This document shows positions 21,054 through 32,685 of a stretch of DNA of 64,000 nucleotides, one piece after another. Within the stretch, counting starts at the first letter, position 1. Each line of letters begins with the position of its first letter. A program made the translations under genes and the position numbers. The DNA comes from Myotis daubentonii (taxonomy: Eukaryota > Chordata > Mammalia > Chiroptera > Vespertilionidae), in the NCBI RefSeq assembly GCF_963259705.1, contig NC_081844.1, forward strand, positions 16,725,715 to 16,789,714. Reading direction: 5' to 3'. The notes under the pieces were generated by a model. That model saw nothing but the letters and a program-made list of their open reading frames with translations. It was not told where the DNA came from and ran no database searches.

Positions 21054-23167
21054 GCGCACACAACTCCATTAACTAGTCATTGGTTCAAACAGCATGCAGT
21101 CCAGGGCTCCATCAGATTGGCAGCTTCTGAGTGATGGGCACATGGCAGGACTTCGAGGCCCTGTGGTCACGCGCTCACTGTCACACCTCTGTTGCTGAAA
21201 AGTGAGCCTGAGCCAAGGCGATATTATGCAGGACCTCATAAGAGTAAGTTGGATGCTCTGTGAGCCTTTGCGTAGTGGTTCTGACACTGTGGGTCAGAAA
21301 GGCAAAGCCTTTCCTAGAAGGCGGAAGAGCAAAACACATCTTCCAGGGCAGATGGACCTGCATAGTCAGCCTGCCATGAGCGGCTGCTTGTTTTCCTTGA
21401 GGGATGGCACTGTACTGAGGGCTCAGCATCTGTTGTGAGGTTTCACGTTAGTCTCTGGAAGTAGCTACATCAGCTTGGAGAGGGAGTCCATGCTGCCGGG
21501 TTCACCAGACCTGTTCACGTTACCATGGCTCCATTCACTGAGATGGTCAAGGGCAGGAGCTGGCTGACCTAGTCAGGATCCTGTCCATTGGGTTGTCAAT
21601 GTCCCCTCCATGGGGATGCTCTCTGATGGACACAGAGAAAGACCCATATACTCTGTTCCCATCTTCCAATCTTGCTCCTCCAGGCTCCTGTCTGAAACTC
21701 GCTTTAAGCCATTCCACTGCCCAGAAGTATGCAAACATAACTGCAGGCCCTTTCCCCCATCGCGTCAGGTTGGTGAACACTGCAGTGTTGGAGGCTCTCC
21801 CACTGGGAGGCTTTCCCCCCACTCCTGACTTCCAGGGCCACCTCTGGGTCAGGCTGTAAGGAGACGGTAGTCGACTTTTGATTCACAGCAGAACATGAAG
21901 TTAACTCATATGTGAACCAGGTCGAGGGTTTTCCTTCTCAAGCAGCAGATGATGGGGAATCCCCAGAGATATGAGCTGAGGAAACACATTGTGCAACAGA
22001 AGTAGGTGACACGGGATGTGGGTTACCTGTGTGTGCCCCCTGGGCCTGCTTCGGCCTGTTCCTGAATGTGTCATTTCCATTAAATGACAAAATACGTCAG
22101 TGTCCACACGCATGTGACTTTGTGGGCCTAAAAACACCCAGATATGATGGACAGCTTGTATCATGGTTCTTTGATGGCCCACAGTCAGGTGCTCAGTCCC
22201 TGCTGGGGCCCAATAGCCTGCTGTCAGCTGATTGTTGCTTCAGGCAGCATAGCCTTGCTCTAGGATCCTAGGGTTTTGTTCTGTGATTTCCTTGAGTAAG
22301 CTCACCAGAGACCTCAAACAACATTATTATCTTCCCCAGAGCTTACTAATATCATGGAATCTGTCAGGTCGCATGGTGCCAACTACAGGCCTCTCTTTTC
22401 AAGAAGGACATTCAAGACCCATTGATTTATTTTTTACTTTGGAGGAAAACACTCAATATGACTGACTGCTGGGCCTTTAAAAACCTTACTGATGTGGCTG
22501 GCTCCTGGGTCTTTGTAGGGCTTATCTCTTACCCCGGGTGCATGTGTCTTAGCAACCCTTCTGAGTGCTTGCTCCTTCCTGCTCACCAGACCTGTTACGA
22601 TGACTTCTCAGTGTAGTGGGCACATGCCCTGTTCTGTGGCATGTTCAGAAAAGCAAGGTACCTTTGAACTATATGGTGACAGAGAGCAGAAGAGCTAAAT
22701 TGATCTGGGGCAAGACCATTAAAATGTAAGCTGTGCATTCCAAGTGACTGCAAACTTGTTTTGATCCTCCTTGGAAGGGACTGAAAAAAATGCACTCACA
22801 CCATATCAAGAACCATACACGTAAATGTCAGAGGCTGTGCCAATCTGTCCTACTAAGGATACTTGGAAAAGAGCTGCAATTGAGGCTCCCACTTGATTAA
22901 ATTGTAGTAGTCTATTGTCATGTTTATGACCCATCTGAATCTGAATTTGTTGATGAATGAAACAGGGGTGATGGGGATATGATGGAGACCACTGCCTTGT
23001 AACCTTTAAGCCTTTGAAGGTGACACCAGTCTATATCATTCCATCTAAGGGGCAGTATTGCTTCAGGTTTACTCTCTTGGCCTAGTGTATGTGTGTGTCT
23101 GTACGTATGTGTGAATTTGTGCTGTGTTTGAGTGTGTGGTTATGAGTGTATACGTGAGTATGGGAAT

Positions 23168-23170
<3 letters not shown>

Positions 23171-23223
<53 letters not shown>
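23171..23223. repeat. (TG)n microsatellite, about 26 repeats
   Basis: A pure dinucleotide tract about 53 bp long, preceded by degenerate TG-rich DNA (23,085-23,160). It is likely length-polymorphic. Confidence 0.97.
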
Positions 23224-23225
<2 letters not shown>

Positions 23226-23699
23226 CAGATGAAGACTTCCACTTGGCCTTTCCTACCCTAATGGCTCTACTACACAGGTCAGGGAGAGTTCTGCCAACTC
23301 TGAGGTTTATCCATCTGGGAAACAACCTGGGGAATGACCACAGAGAGAGGCTGCCAACCCCGGGCTCCACTGTGAACTGGACACCATCCAGGAGTCTACT
23401 CACTACCTGGCCTCTCTCTGCTCCTCCTCTAACAGTGTCCCTTGGTGCCAGTATTAACATGCTCAGACCCTGTCTTCAACAGCCTGTGAGTTTTCTGGGC
23501 ATTCCCTTTTTCCTAGTATACAGTTATCTGGTAAATGGTCAAGTTCTGTTAGGGAAAGTGGGAATATTGCTATTGTGTATATTTTCTGAGACATTTTCTG
23601 AGGGTCCTCTTTCAGGGGGACATGGTCTCATCTTCCATCGATGGCCTCTGGGTCGAAGAACTAGCTGAGGTCTGGAAGCTGGGGCAGATGTGTTGCTAC

Positions 23700-24989
23700 T
23701 TAAGTTCTGGGATGGGGGACTTGTGACCCATTAACGACTGAGGTTAGGCACTTTATTTATCTGCCAAAGAATGAGGTGGGTCAGAGATCTACAGACCTTT
23801 TGTGAGTTAATTTAATCTAGATTTTAAATCCTTTCTTTCTGAAAACCCTACTGCGCAATAAATAGCACTGCTTCCAAGGTCTGGGGTCAGCCACGGGCGG
23901 GCTGCTGTCCCTCCTCTCCGGCTTTGAGCATTCACCGTCTTCTGGACAAGCTTTTGTTGAAATAATGTTTCTGCTCTAAAAGATGCTTGATTACACTGCT
24001 GCACCCAATCTGTGGGGCTCTGGTTATCTCCCTCTGGGTGACTCCATTCGCCACGTCAGAGGGTCAGGCCTTGGGGCAACTGTTGTCCTGTGCTGGGGGC
24101 CCTGGCCCTCAGGGAACATCCCTGAGTCTCCTTGGGGGTAACAGTGCCATTTAAAACGCTTGGTTCTTCTATACTCTCTCTAAACTGAGAGCAGGTGGGG
24201 ATGTTCAGCTGCAGTCATGATGCATCTCCCGAATGACATGTATTTACCTTGGAAAACAGCCCCGCTGGGAGTCCTGGGCGAAGGTGTCAATCATTCCCAG
24301 CTTAGGATTGCATGGGTCCCTTATCTGCTTTTGCTGCAAACCCCAGCCCCTAGTCCCCTCTCCTTTCACAGGAGGATTCATTTTGTCCCCACCAGACAGG
24401 CTTCTCCCTCACGGTTCCTGCCCGCCTAGCACCTTGGACAGGGCCACACGAGGCTGCTTCTAGGACTATTGCTCTCAGGGGGACAATTTACTCTTTGCTC
24501 TGTGCATGTCAGCAGAGCTTTTAAATTTCGAGGACAGTTGGATGAAATTGAATGTAGCCAATTTGCATCTTCAAATCGATTCTGTGCGCATGGGTGTGTG
24601 CACTCACACCTCGGGGACAAGGCGGGTGGGTTTGACAGCTCATGGGCAGTGGGATGGCAGTGTGCCCTGCTTGTCTTTGAGCATGGGCCTGCGTGACCTT
24701 GTGCCTCGGTTTCTTTTATAGAAATGGGGGTGGACTGGGCAACCTCTGAGGTCTCCTTTAGCTTTAGTGCTCTATGATTTTATGTCTGTGGGGAAAGAGG
24801 GTGATGAGAAAACCACTGGCCCACATTGCTCTCTCGAGCTGAGCTGCAGCTCAAATGGCAAGAGTAAGTGTGCTTGGCACAGTCTTGGTCTCAGACCCAG
24901 GCTCAGTATTTGGATGTCATGTGAGGAGCAGGTTGGGAGGTGTGAGGGTGAGGGGGCAGCCTTCTTGTGCTCAGGGTAACCTGCTGCAG
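23700..24989. other. Mostly unannotated; conserved-looking patch near 24,480-24,600
   Basis: No gene was recognised. The segment with CAGAGCTTTTAAATTTCGAG, GGATGAAATTGAATGTAGCC, AATTTGCATCTTCAAATCG (octamer-like) is unique and AT-balanced and may be a conserved non-coding element. CTGCGTGACCTTGTGCCTCG at about 24,689 may begin a MIR scrap. Confidence 0.35.
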
Positions 24990-25145
24990 GCTGGGCTTAC
25001 CTGGAATAGATTGTGGGTGGCACAGAGCATCACCGCACCACTCTGAGCCTCAGTCGCCTCTTCTGTAGAGTGAAGCCAAAAATAACTCCTCCCATGGTAG
25101 TTGAGAAGAGTAACTAGTGAGCGCTTGGGATATCTTAGGCACCCA
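24990..25145 (+). repeat. MIR SINE, sense
   Basis: The blocks GAGCCTCAGTCGCCTCTTCT, GTAGAGTGAAGCC, GGTAGTTGAGAAGAGTAACT and GTGAGCGCTTGGGATATC follow sense MIR with moderate divergence. Confidence 0.65.
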
Positions 25146-25219
25146 TCAATTTTAGGTTCCTGACCCTGGATCTGGAGATGTGGAGGTAGCTTCCGCAGCT
25201 AGATTCTTCTTACCTCTTC

Positions 25220-26330
25220 ATCTTCATCTCTTACTGCTGCCACAGCTCAAGGATGTTTTTCCCCCTGCAATTGTCCTCTCTTTCTCTGTCCTGCATCATT
25301 AATTTTTACCTCTCTGCTCTCTACTAGAGTGTTCCCTTCAGAATACAAACATGCTATAATACCTTCAATCTTTAAGAAATCTTCCCTGACCCCCACACCC
25401 CTCTTCAGCTACAGCTCAATTTCTCTGCTTGCTTTGACAGTCAAACTCACTGTTTTCACTTCCTCACCTCCAATTCTCCCCCAAGCCCATTCCAGTCCAA
25501 GCTTGACTATTGCTAAATTCAGTGGTCAATGCAGATTGCTGCTCACTTCGGCCTGTCAGCAGTATTTGTCACCGTTGATCACTGTATTTCTTGAAACACC
25601 TTCTTCCCCTGGTTCATGCTCACTGTGGCTCTTCAACAGTCATCCTTGCTGGTTTTAGCTCTTCTTCCTGACTTCTTACTGCTGGAGTCCCCAGTGCTCA
25701 GTTCTCAGACCTTCCCGCTATGGTCCTTCTCAGATCTCTGTCTCTGGCCCCAGCTCTGACCTCTCTCCCCTGATTACAGACCCATATATCCAGCTTGCTC
25801 ACTACTGCTGTTTGACTATCTAGCAGGCACCTTGACCTTAACATATCCTAAGCCAAACATATCTTAGAAACTGGCAACTTGAACTTCCCCATTTTAGTAA
25901 TGGGCAAATTAATTTTTCCAGATGTCTAGAGCAAACACCTTAGAATCATCTTTGACTCTCTTCCTCTCACTCTCTACATCCAACCTGTCAACAGAACAGG
26001 ATGGTTCTACCTTTGAAATAATCCTGCCTCCAACCATCGCCCCCACAAGTATCCTGGTCAAGTCACCGGGATCTCTTGCTGAACTATTGCAATAATCTAC
26101 TGACTTGTCTCCTTGCTTCCATTCTCCTCCTAATAGTTCAAAGGGATACACATGGTTTAGAATGATGATCTTAAAATGTAAGTCAGATCACGTCACAACT
26201 CAGCACGAAACAATTCAATACATTCCTGCTCCCTCAGAGTCAGTTCTACATGACCTGGGCCTTCTTCTCTGACCTCACCTTTGCCCTTTGCTCTCTCCTT
26301 TCCAGCCATGTGCCAAGCATGGTCTCATCA
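25220..26330 (+). mobile_element. L2 LINE, sense, long ORF-derived portion
   Basis: L2 landmarks run in order over 1.1 kb: AATCTTCCCTGACC, CACTTCCTCACCTCCAATTC, GTCAGCAGTATTTGTCACC, GTTGATCACTG, GCTGGAGTCCCCAGTGCTCA, TTGACTCTCTTCCTCTCACT, GAACTATTGCAATAATCTAC, ATGTAAGTCAGATCACGTCA and CTACATGACCTGGGCCTTC. The reading frame is broken throughout. The 3' end of apparently the same element is at 28,701-28,942, with younger insertions in between. Confidence 0.8.
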
Positions 26331-26370
26331 AACCCTGTATGACACCAGCTTTGCCAAGTGGCCTCTCGCA

Positions 26371-26570
26371 CTTCAGGACCCCTCTGGGGATGTCGGAGAG
26401 CCAGTATTGGCCCGATCCCCGCAGGCCAGGCCGAGGGACCCCACCTGCCAGAGGGAACCCGCTCACTTCGTAGATGCCCTTCGAGCCACGCCGGCCAGGG
26501 GAAGGACCATGGAGGTTGGCTCCAGGCGTGTCTGGCCCATCTCGCCCAGTCCTGCCCTGCTGGCCACCTT
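26371..26570 (-). mobile_element. Helitron (HeliBat-like) internal fragment
   Basis: A GC-rich block begins GGACCCCTCTGGGGATGTCG and continues GGCCCGATCCCCGCAGGCC, GGCCGAGGGACCCCACCTG and GAGGTTGGCTCCAGGCGTG. These phrases resemble the internal part of vesper-bat non-autonomous Helitrons. The complete Helitron at 41,789-42,460 has GGACCCCTCGGGGGATGTC in the same orientation. Neither Helitron end is visible, so this is a fragment or a captured piece. Confidence 0.45.
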
Positions 26571-26639
26571 CTAATTAGTTTCCTTTCAATGTGCACAAAT
26601 CCATGCACTGGGTCACTAGTGTAAAATGTAGGAACCTTA

Positions 26640-28440
26640 GAACAGTATACTTCCATTTCTTTTTAATGGCCTTTGTGCTATTGTTGCCACACACTTTGCT
26701 TTTACATGTTATAAAGCCCACACTCCATTGTCATTTTTGTGTGTGTGAATATTAGCTTTTAAAGATATTCAAACAATGCGAAACAAATCTAATCTATTTA
26801 TCTATGTATTGACCACATCTGGGCTCTTCATTCCTTTCTGTAGATCCATATCTCCATCTGGGGTCACTTTCCTTCTGCCTTAGGACTTTTTTTTTTTTTT
26901 TTTTTTTTTACCATTTCTTGTCCTCCAGGTTTGCTGGTGATGAATTCTTTGCTTTTGTATGTCTCAGAAGTTATTGTTTTGCCTTTGTTTTTTAAAGACA
27001 GTTTTGCTTCAATAGAGCTTTAGGTTTGTAAATTTTTCTTTCAGTTGGTTAAAGATGTGGCCTTGCTGCTCTCTGGCTTGCATTTTTTCTGAAATATCTA
27101 CGGTCACAGTATCCTGTTCCTCTGGATACAACATGTTCCCCACCCCCTGGCTACTTTTAAGGTTTTCTATTTATCATTGGTTGTAAGCAATTTGATGATG
27201 ATATGTGTTGGTGTAGGTTTCTTCATGTTTCTTATGTTTGGGATTTATTGAGATTCTTGAATCCACAGATTCCTAGTTTTTATCAAATTTGAAAAATTTT
27301 CAGCCAATATTAAAATATTTTTTCTATTTTGCCTCTTCCCTCTCATACTTTGACTCCAATTATGCATATATGAGGCTACTTCAAGTTGTTCCACAGCCTC
27401 GTATTCATTAAAAATTGTCTGAGCTTCATTTTGGATAGTTTCTATTGTTATAGAAAGCATTCTAATGTTTTTCAAAGTATACTGATGTTTCCTTCTGCAA
27501 TGTCTAATTTGAAATTAATCTTATATCTTTCAATTTTATTTCACATATAGTAGTTTGCATCTCTAGAAGTCCAACGTTTTTGTATTTTTCACTTAACCTT
27601 TTGAATTACAGTCATAACTGTTCAATACGTAAATATATTATATATTTAAGGATATTAAATAGGTATATTTAGTATCCTTATGGCTAATTATAATGTATGT
27701 GTCAGTTTTGAGTTGGTTTCACTTAAATTTTCTCCTTATGTTTCTTGTGTATGTCCTGTACGTTTTGATTGGACACCAGCCATTGTGAATTTTACCTTGT
27801 TGGGTGGTGGATATTTTTATTTTCATATAAATAGTTTTGAGCCTTGTCTTGTCATGAAGTTAATTACTTGGAAATCGTTTTACCTTTCTTAGGTGGGATC
27901 AAAGCAGTGTTCAGTCTAGGGCTAGTTATTCTTCACTGTTGAGGGCAGACCCTGGAGTTGTGAAGTCTTACAGTATGGCCGTGAGAACAGATATTGCCTC
28001 TGGCCCTGTGTGGACACTGGGCACATTTCCTCTGATCTTTTTGGATGGTCTTTCCCTGGCTTTGGATAGTCTCCACATACACATGTGCTGATCAGTGCTC
28101 AGCTGACTACTCAATGGGACCCTACCCTGATCTTGGGTTGTCTCTGTGCACCTCCCTCTCTTCTACTCTGTCCTGGGAACTCCAGATGCTTCGGCCTCGC
28201 TGGACTCTCAACTCTATGTCTTCACTCTAGGCGTCTACTGGGCTCCTCCTTTTTGCCCCTCTTTGTCCTTTGACTGGGAAGCTCTCTCAAGGTGGAAATA
28301 CTGTAGTGCTCACTTTATTTCCTGTCTCTCAGGAATCGCTGTCCATTGTTGCCTGATGTTCAGTGTCTTAAAAGTCATTGCATTATACATTTTGTCAATA
28401 TTTTGGATGTTTTAGGGAGCAGGTTAATGGTCTCTCTTGT
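26640..28440 (-). mobile_element. Old L1, 5' part, antisense
   Basis: T-rich DNA contains CCAGGTTTGCTGGTGATGAA, GCTGCTCTCTGGCTTGCAT, TTTATCATTGGTTGTAAGC, CAATTTGATGATGATATGTG, TTCTGCAATGTCTAATTTGA, TTGTGAATTTTACCTTGTTG, CAGTGTTCAGTCTAGGGCTA and TGCTGATCAGTGCTCAGCTG. I recognise these as the antisense of an old L1M-lineage 5' region. A 23-bp T run lies inside at 26,887. It separates the two L2 parts and so probably inserted into that L2. Confidence 0.6.
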
Positions 28441-28455
28441 TTGACTAGATATCTG

Positions 28456-28685
28456 TGTTGTTGTTTTCTTTTTTAAAATATATTTTATTGATTTTTTACA
28501 GAGAGGAAGGGAGAGGGATAGAGAGTTAGAAACATTGAAGAGAGAGAAGCATTGATCAGCTGCCTCCTGCACACCCCTACTGGGGATGTGCCTGCAACCA
28601 AGGTACATGCCCTTGACCTGAATCGAACATGGAACCATCAGTCCTCAGGCCAATGCTCTATCCAGTGAGCCAAACAGTCTAGGGC
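28456..28685 (-). mobile_element. VES SINE, antisense
   Basis: Full-length VES with tail side TTTTATTGATTTTTTACAGA, body GCTGCCTCCTGCACACCCCT and head AATGCTCTATCCAGTGAGCC. The flanks TTGACTAGATATCTG (28,441-28,455) and TTGACTGGAAATCTG (28,686-28,700) match at 13 of 15 positions, an ageing target duplication. Confidence 0.93.
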
Positions 28686-28700
28686 TTGACTGGAAATCTG

Positions 28701-28799
28701 AATCCTTCTTTATTTTTCTTTATAATTTTTATCACTACCTAACATTATATATTTCCTTATATTTTTCTTACTGGAATGCACGCTCCATGAGAACAGGAG

Positions 28800-28865
<66 letters not shown>

Positions 28866-28942
28866 CTGTTGAGTCCCCTGCAGCTAGAATAGTGCCTGCT
28901 ACATAATAGGTGCTCAATAAACATTTATTAATGAATGAATGG
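28701..28942 (+). mobile_element. L2 LINE 3' end with embedded (GT)n
   Basis: TTATCACTACCTAACATTAT, GCACGCTCCATGAGAACAGG, AATAGTGCCTGCTACATAAT and AGGTGCTCAATAAACATTTA, ending ATGAATGAATG, form the L2 3' UTR. A pure (GT)n tract of about 58 bp (28,804-28,861) has expanded at the TTTTGTCTGTTTTGT position of the consensus. Confidence 0.85.
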
Positions 28943-29672
28943 GTGAGACAATAAGTAAATGCATCCTAACACCTCGCCTGCATTCCAGCTAGATAGGTTT
29001 GTCTCCTTTTGCCCTCGTGTCAGGAGTAGAGGTCCCTGCCTCTGTGCTCCTGTTCACACTGGCTCCTGCCTGACAAGACTCTTCCCTCTCCTCTCTCAAG
29101 TGTTTACCCACTTTTCAAGCTCTAGCTGCTACTCCATAAATACTTCTCTGATCCTTCTTGCTGATCCAGATTTCTCCCTCCTCTGAGCCTTTTCAGCACT
29201 TAGGGTCAGAACCACATAAGTTACAACCTCAGGGCTCCCAATTAAAGTAATGTGAGCTCTTTGAGGAAGTACATGATGGTAATGGTCGGGGTCTCTGCTC
29301 TTTGCATACCTTGTGAATGGAGAGGTTCCCTTGTTCTTTCTCAGTTCCTGATTTTTCCACAACAGTACCTGATACATAATTTACAGGCTGGTGAAGTGTC
29401 CTCTTTGAAGTTTCTAGAAACCAGAGTGTGCTAATTGGGTTGGAGCAGAGAATTTGGGAGATGTTTGAGAGTTAGAGTCAGAGCACAGGGAAGAAAAGGG
29501 AGGACAGTTGGGAGTGAAGAACTAATATTGGGTGAGTATTTATTTTATCTGGGCATTTTGTCATGATCACTTTGTATTGCCTCACTATGCTAATACTAAG
29601 GCTGACATGTTCAAACAGTATTGCTTTTTAATGAAGATCGGTAGTAAAGATCAATCAGATTCATGGCAAACA

Positions 29673-29843
29673 TGTTGCTGTGGACTGAATTGTCCCCACC
29701 CGCGTTCATATGTTGAAGCCCCAACCCTCAAAGTGATGGTATTTGGAGATGGGGCTTTGGGAGGTAATTAGGATTTGAGGTGGGGATGGTGGTGAGCCCC
29801 CATGATGGGATTAGTGCCATCAAAAGAAGAGAGACATCAGAGT

Positions 29844-29902
<59 letters not shown>

Positions 29903-30090
29903 GCTACATAAGCTCACAGCAATATAGAGGCCCTATGCAAGCCACGAGGAGAGCTCTCACCAGGACCTGACCACACTGGCACCATGATCTCAGACTTCCA
30001 GCCTCCAGAACTGTGAGTAAATGAAGTTCTGTTGTTTAGGCTCCCAGTCGATGGCAGCCTATTTTGACTGACTGAGCTGACTAAGATGCA
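29673..30090 (+). mobile_element. MaLR/MLT1-type solo LTR with embedded (TC)n
   Basis: It starts TGTTGCTGTGGACTGAATTG, then GTTCATATGTTGAAGCCCC, GATGGTATTTGGAGATGGG, TGATGGGATTAGTGCCATC, CTTCCAGCCTCCAGAACTG and TGACTGAGCTGACTAAGATG at the 3' edge. This is a nearly complete MaLR LTR. A (TC)n tract at 29,846-29,901 has expanded in the middle. Confidence 0.85.
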
Positions 30091-32649
30091 TGCCCACTCA
30101 GAAGGATTGGCAAGAAGAAGTCGTATGCCAGGAGAGACTAGCTTGTCACTTCCCTTGCTTGGCTTTGATGAAGAATCGTTGTTTAAATTCCCAATACATA
30201 CCTGAGAGTCACCCCAATATATTTCTTGGCTGCCCCACTTTCTTTCTTGGCAGGGCTGTGAGAGGGTCATCCTGCACTGCGGCTCTTCCCAGTTCCCTTG
30301 CCCTGTCTCTGGGGCCAAGGTCACCTGATTGAAGCTATACAGATGGGTCCGATGCCCCCCTGGTGTTTGGGTCCAGGAAGCTTTGAGGAGGAAGGGCCCT
30401 CCCTCTGCTAGATCACGAACTGTGAGGGTGATCTATAAAAGTCTTCACTCACCAATGGACGACAGGGCCCCTGGAAGGTAGCTGAATCCACCATTAGCTC
30501 TGAGTCCACATAGATCATGCACCAAACCCTTACCAGTTCTCCATGAGGTGCCGTCACTGGGGCAGCTTTCACCTCCTAGAGTTTGTTTTCCTACCTCAAC
30601 CAGGGGACCGCTTCCTCTCCGCTGCCACTAAACACAGTCACGTGGCCCCTCCCCTCACTCTCTCCTGATTGAGGGCCGGTCTTACTGCCACCTCTCAGCT
30701 CTCCCAGCCAAGTTCCTGATTCTCCTCCTGAGAACAGCCGACGAGCATTGGCCTTTGTCTGCTTCCCCCGTGAATATTTCCCGGGTGATCTCAACCCCTC
30801 AGAACCTCCCTTTTTTGGCCGGCATCGATTTTGCCTGCCAAATGGGAGGCCAGTGGGCCATAAAAAGAAGATACCTTGAAAGATGCCCGGCCAACCAGAA
30901 AAAACGGTGCCAGCATTTCAAAACCTGACACATGCCCTGACGATAGCTCCAGAAGGACTGCAATTTTTTTTTTCTGGGAATGTGGCCATTTGGGGCCCCT
31001 AAGATAACAGCTTCGAGGTTTTTCCCGCTTTGAAGTTTTTTGTTTTTAATAAACATTTTCTGCTTGAAAAGAACCTGGATTTTATAAATTCATCTGTTCA
31101 CGCTTATGATTTCAGGTCTTTCATTTCTCCAGCCATCAGAAAAAAAATAACTTCGGCAGAAGTGAGGGCGGACTGGCCATGGTTACCTGTCAAACTCGCA
31201 GGAGATGCTGTCAGAGCTCCCACGACAGGGACCAGTTTCTTCTAGAGTCGATCTTGTGCCCTGGCACTGGGTGTGATTGGTCTTGACACTCAGATCCTTC
31301 TGCCAGGGGGTGCATGACACATTTGAACACAAGGTCTTGTCAAAATGAAAATTTGACCTTTGTTTATTTGTGCTTCTCTTGGAACTGTTTTTTTTGGGGG
31401 GGTCTTGAGCCCCAAATTGGCAGCAGCTCTGCTAGGGAGCCATTGGGAGATGGGAAGATAGCTTCTCTGAGTGGCAATCTTTCAGGAGTTGTACTGATTG
31501 AAAGAGAGATTTCTCAACAATCTCATTTCTGAGTAGAACCCCTGGTGATGAATGAAAGCTTATGGAATACACTGGGGGAACTTTCAGTGGCAACTCTTCT
31601 CTATTGGGCATCTCTAGCACTACTGACTTTATTGAAGTGCACCTGCAGTTAACAGCACCCAAAGGATGGAGACTCTGGGTCAGGTAGAAGGGGAACAGGT
31701 TCCCCTTGTTTCAACCATGGACCTGCCTGTTCTGGAGCCCACTGGTCTACAGCTTTGTCCCGGCAAAGTGAGGGGCTGACATGGATTGAGTAGGCAGAGA
31801 GCTTTCAAACACTTTAGGATCTCAACATATTTTCTCTCCAGGCCCTTGAGGTAGAGGCCTCACTTCCCAGCAAAGTGTAGAAAACGTAAAATTGGATTTA
31901 GTTGCTAAGTGATCCAGAGAAAATGGGCCTTACCCTCCTGGAGTCTAGTTTGACAAGAACTACTTCGTAGTCAAAAACCAAATCAAAACAAAACACCCCA
32001 AAACCCAAACCAGACGATCACACACACAAATTAACCGGATTGGTGAAGAGCTGTGCAAGCAAAAAAATCAGAAGCACCCAGCTGGGACCTTATAAAATGT
32101 AAAGTCTGTTATAAATTTTCCTTTGCCTGGAAAACACATAGTTGTAATAAAACTTAGTGGGATGGCTTAAATGTTACAGACAGATTTGGTAATAAAAAGA
32201 GACTTCAAGACACTGGAGGCACAAACCTGGGGACTCAGATTCTAGCTGAGCTCTTGATGGCGTATTTTCCCAGCTCTGAAAGCCCCGCCCCAATGCTTGC
32301 AGAACCCAGGGGCTCTTGGGGAAGCCCCTCACATTGTGTGAGGCTGTAGCACCATATGTTAAACACTGCAGCTGAGTACCAGCCAGACATGGGTCATGTG
32401 TGCCCACGGCTGTGAGTGAACTCTCAGAACGATGGTTCTCAGTCCTGGCAACTTACTCTTATTGACTATGAACATCTATAGACTGACTGGACAAGGATGA
32501 TAGTTTATCCCATCTCAGATCGGAGACATCTCTCTGCTTCTCCCAAATGCAGGTTTACGAGTTTTTAGACATTCTATAGAAAACGTAAGCCTGATGACCA
32601 ACTGAAGCCTCAGCTTGTCAGACCCAGGTTTTAAGTGAGAAGTGGACAG

Positions 32650-32651
<2 letters not shown>
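30091..32651. other. No gene recognised; conserved-looking DNA near 30,780-31,170
   Basis: The segment 30,800-31,170 is unique and AT-balanced: GGCCGGCATCGATTTTGCC, GGGCCATAAAAAGAAGATAC, TTTTTAATAAACATTTTCTG and TTTATAAATTCATCTGTTCA. It may be a conserved non-coding element. The rest is mixed DNA with no clear repeat. Confidence 0.3.

Positions 32652-32680
<29 letters not shown>
32652..32680. repeat. 29-bp T homopolymer
   Basis: An uninterrupted T run. It could be the A tail of a minus-strand retroinsert, but no AATAAA-type signal or recognisable gene precedes it on that strand. Confidence 0.95.

Positions 32681-32685
<5 letters not shown>

Larger units (their letters stand above)
20410..23690 (-). 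mobile_element. Decayed ERVL-type endogenous retrovirus, pol region
   Basis: On the minus strand, broken reading frames resemble class III (ERVL) pol in the right order. A reverse-transcriptase-like segment lies at about 22,595-22,900. Connection/RNase H-like DNA spans about 21,900-22,560. Integrase-like segments follow at 21,547-21,822 and 21,181-21,429, and 3' internal sequence runs down to about 20,410. The part above 23,225 may be 5' internal sequence. Many stops and frameshifts, a (TG)n tract at 23,171 and a G run at 20,750 interrupt it. No flanking LTR was identified. It is non-functional. Confidence 0.65.

Noticed and set aside
23132..23668. 178-codon frame with a poly-Cys-Val tract
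   Set aside because: The tract is the (TG)n microsatellite, and the frame lies antisense to an old ERVL remnant.
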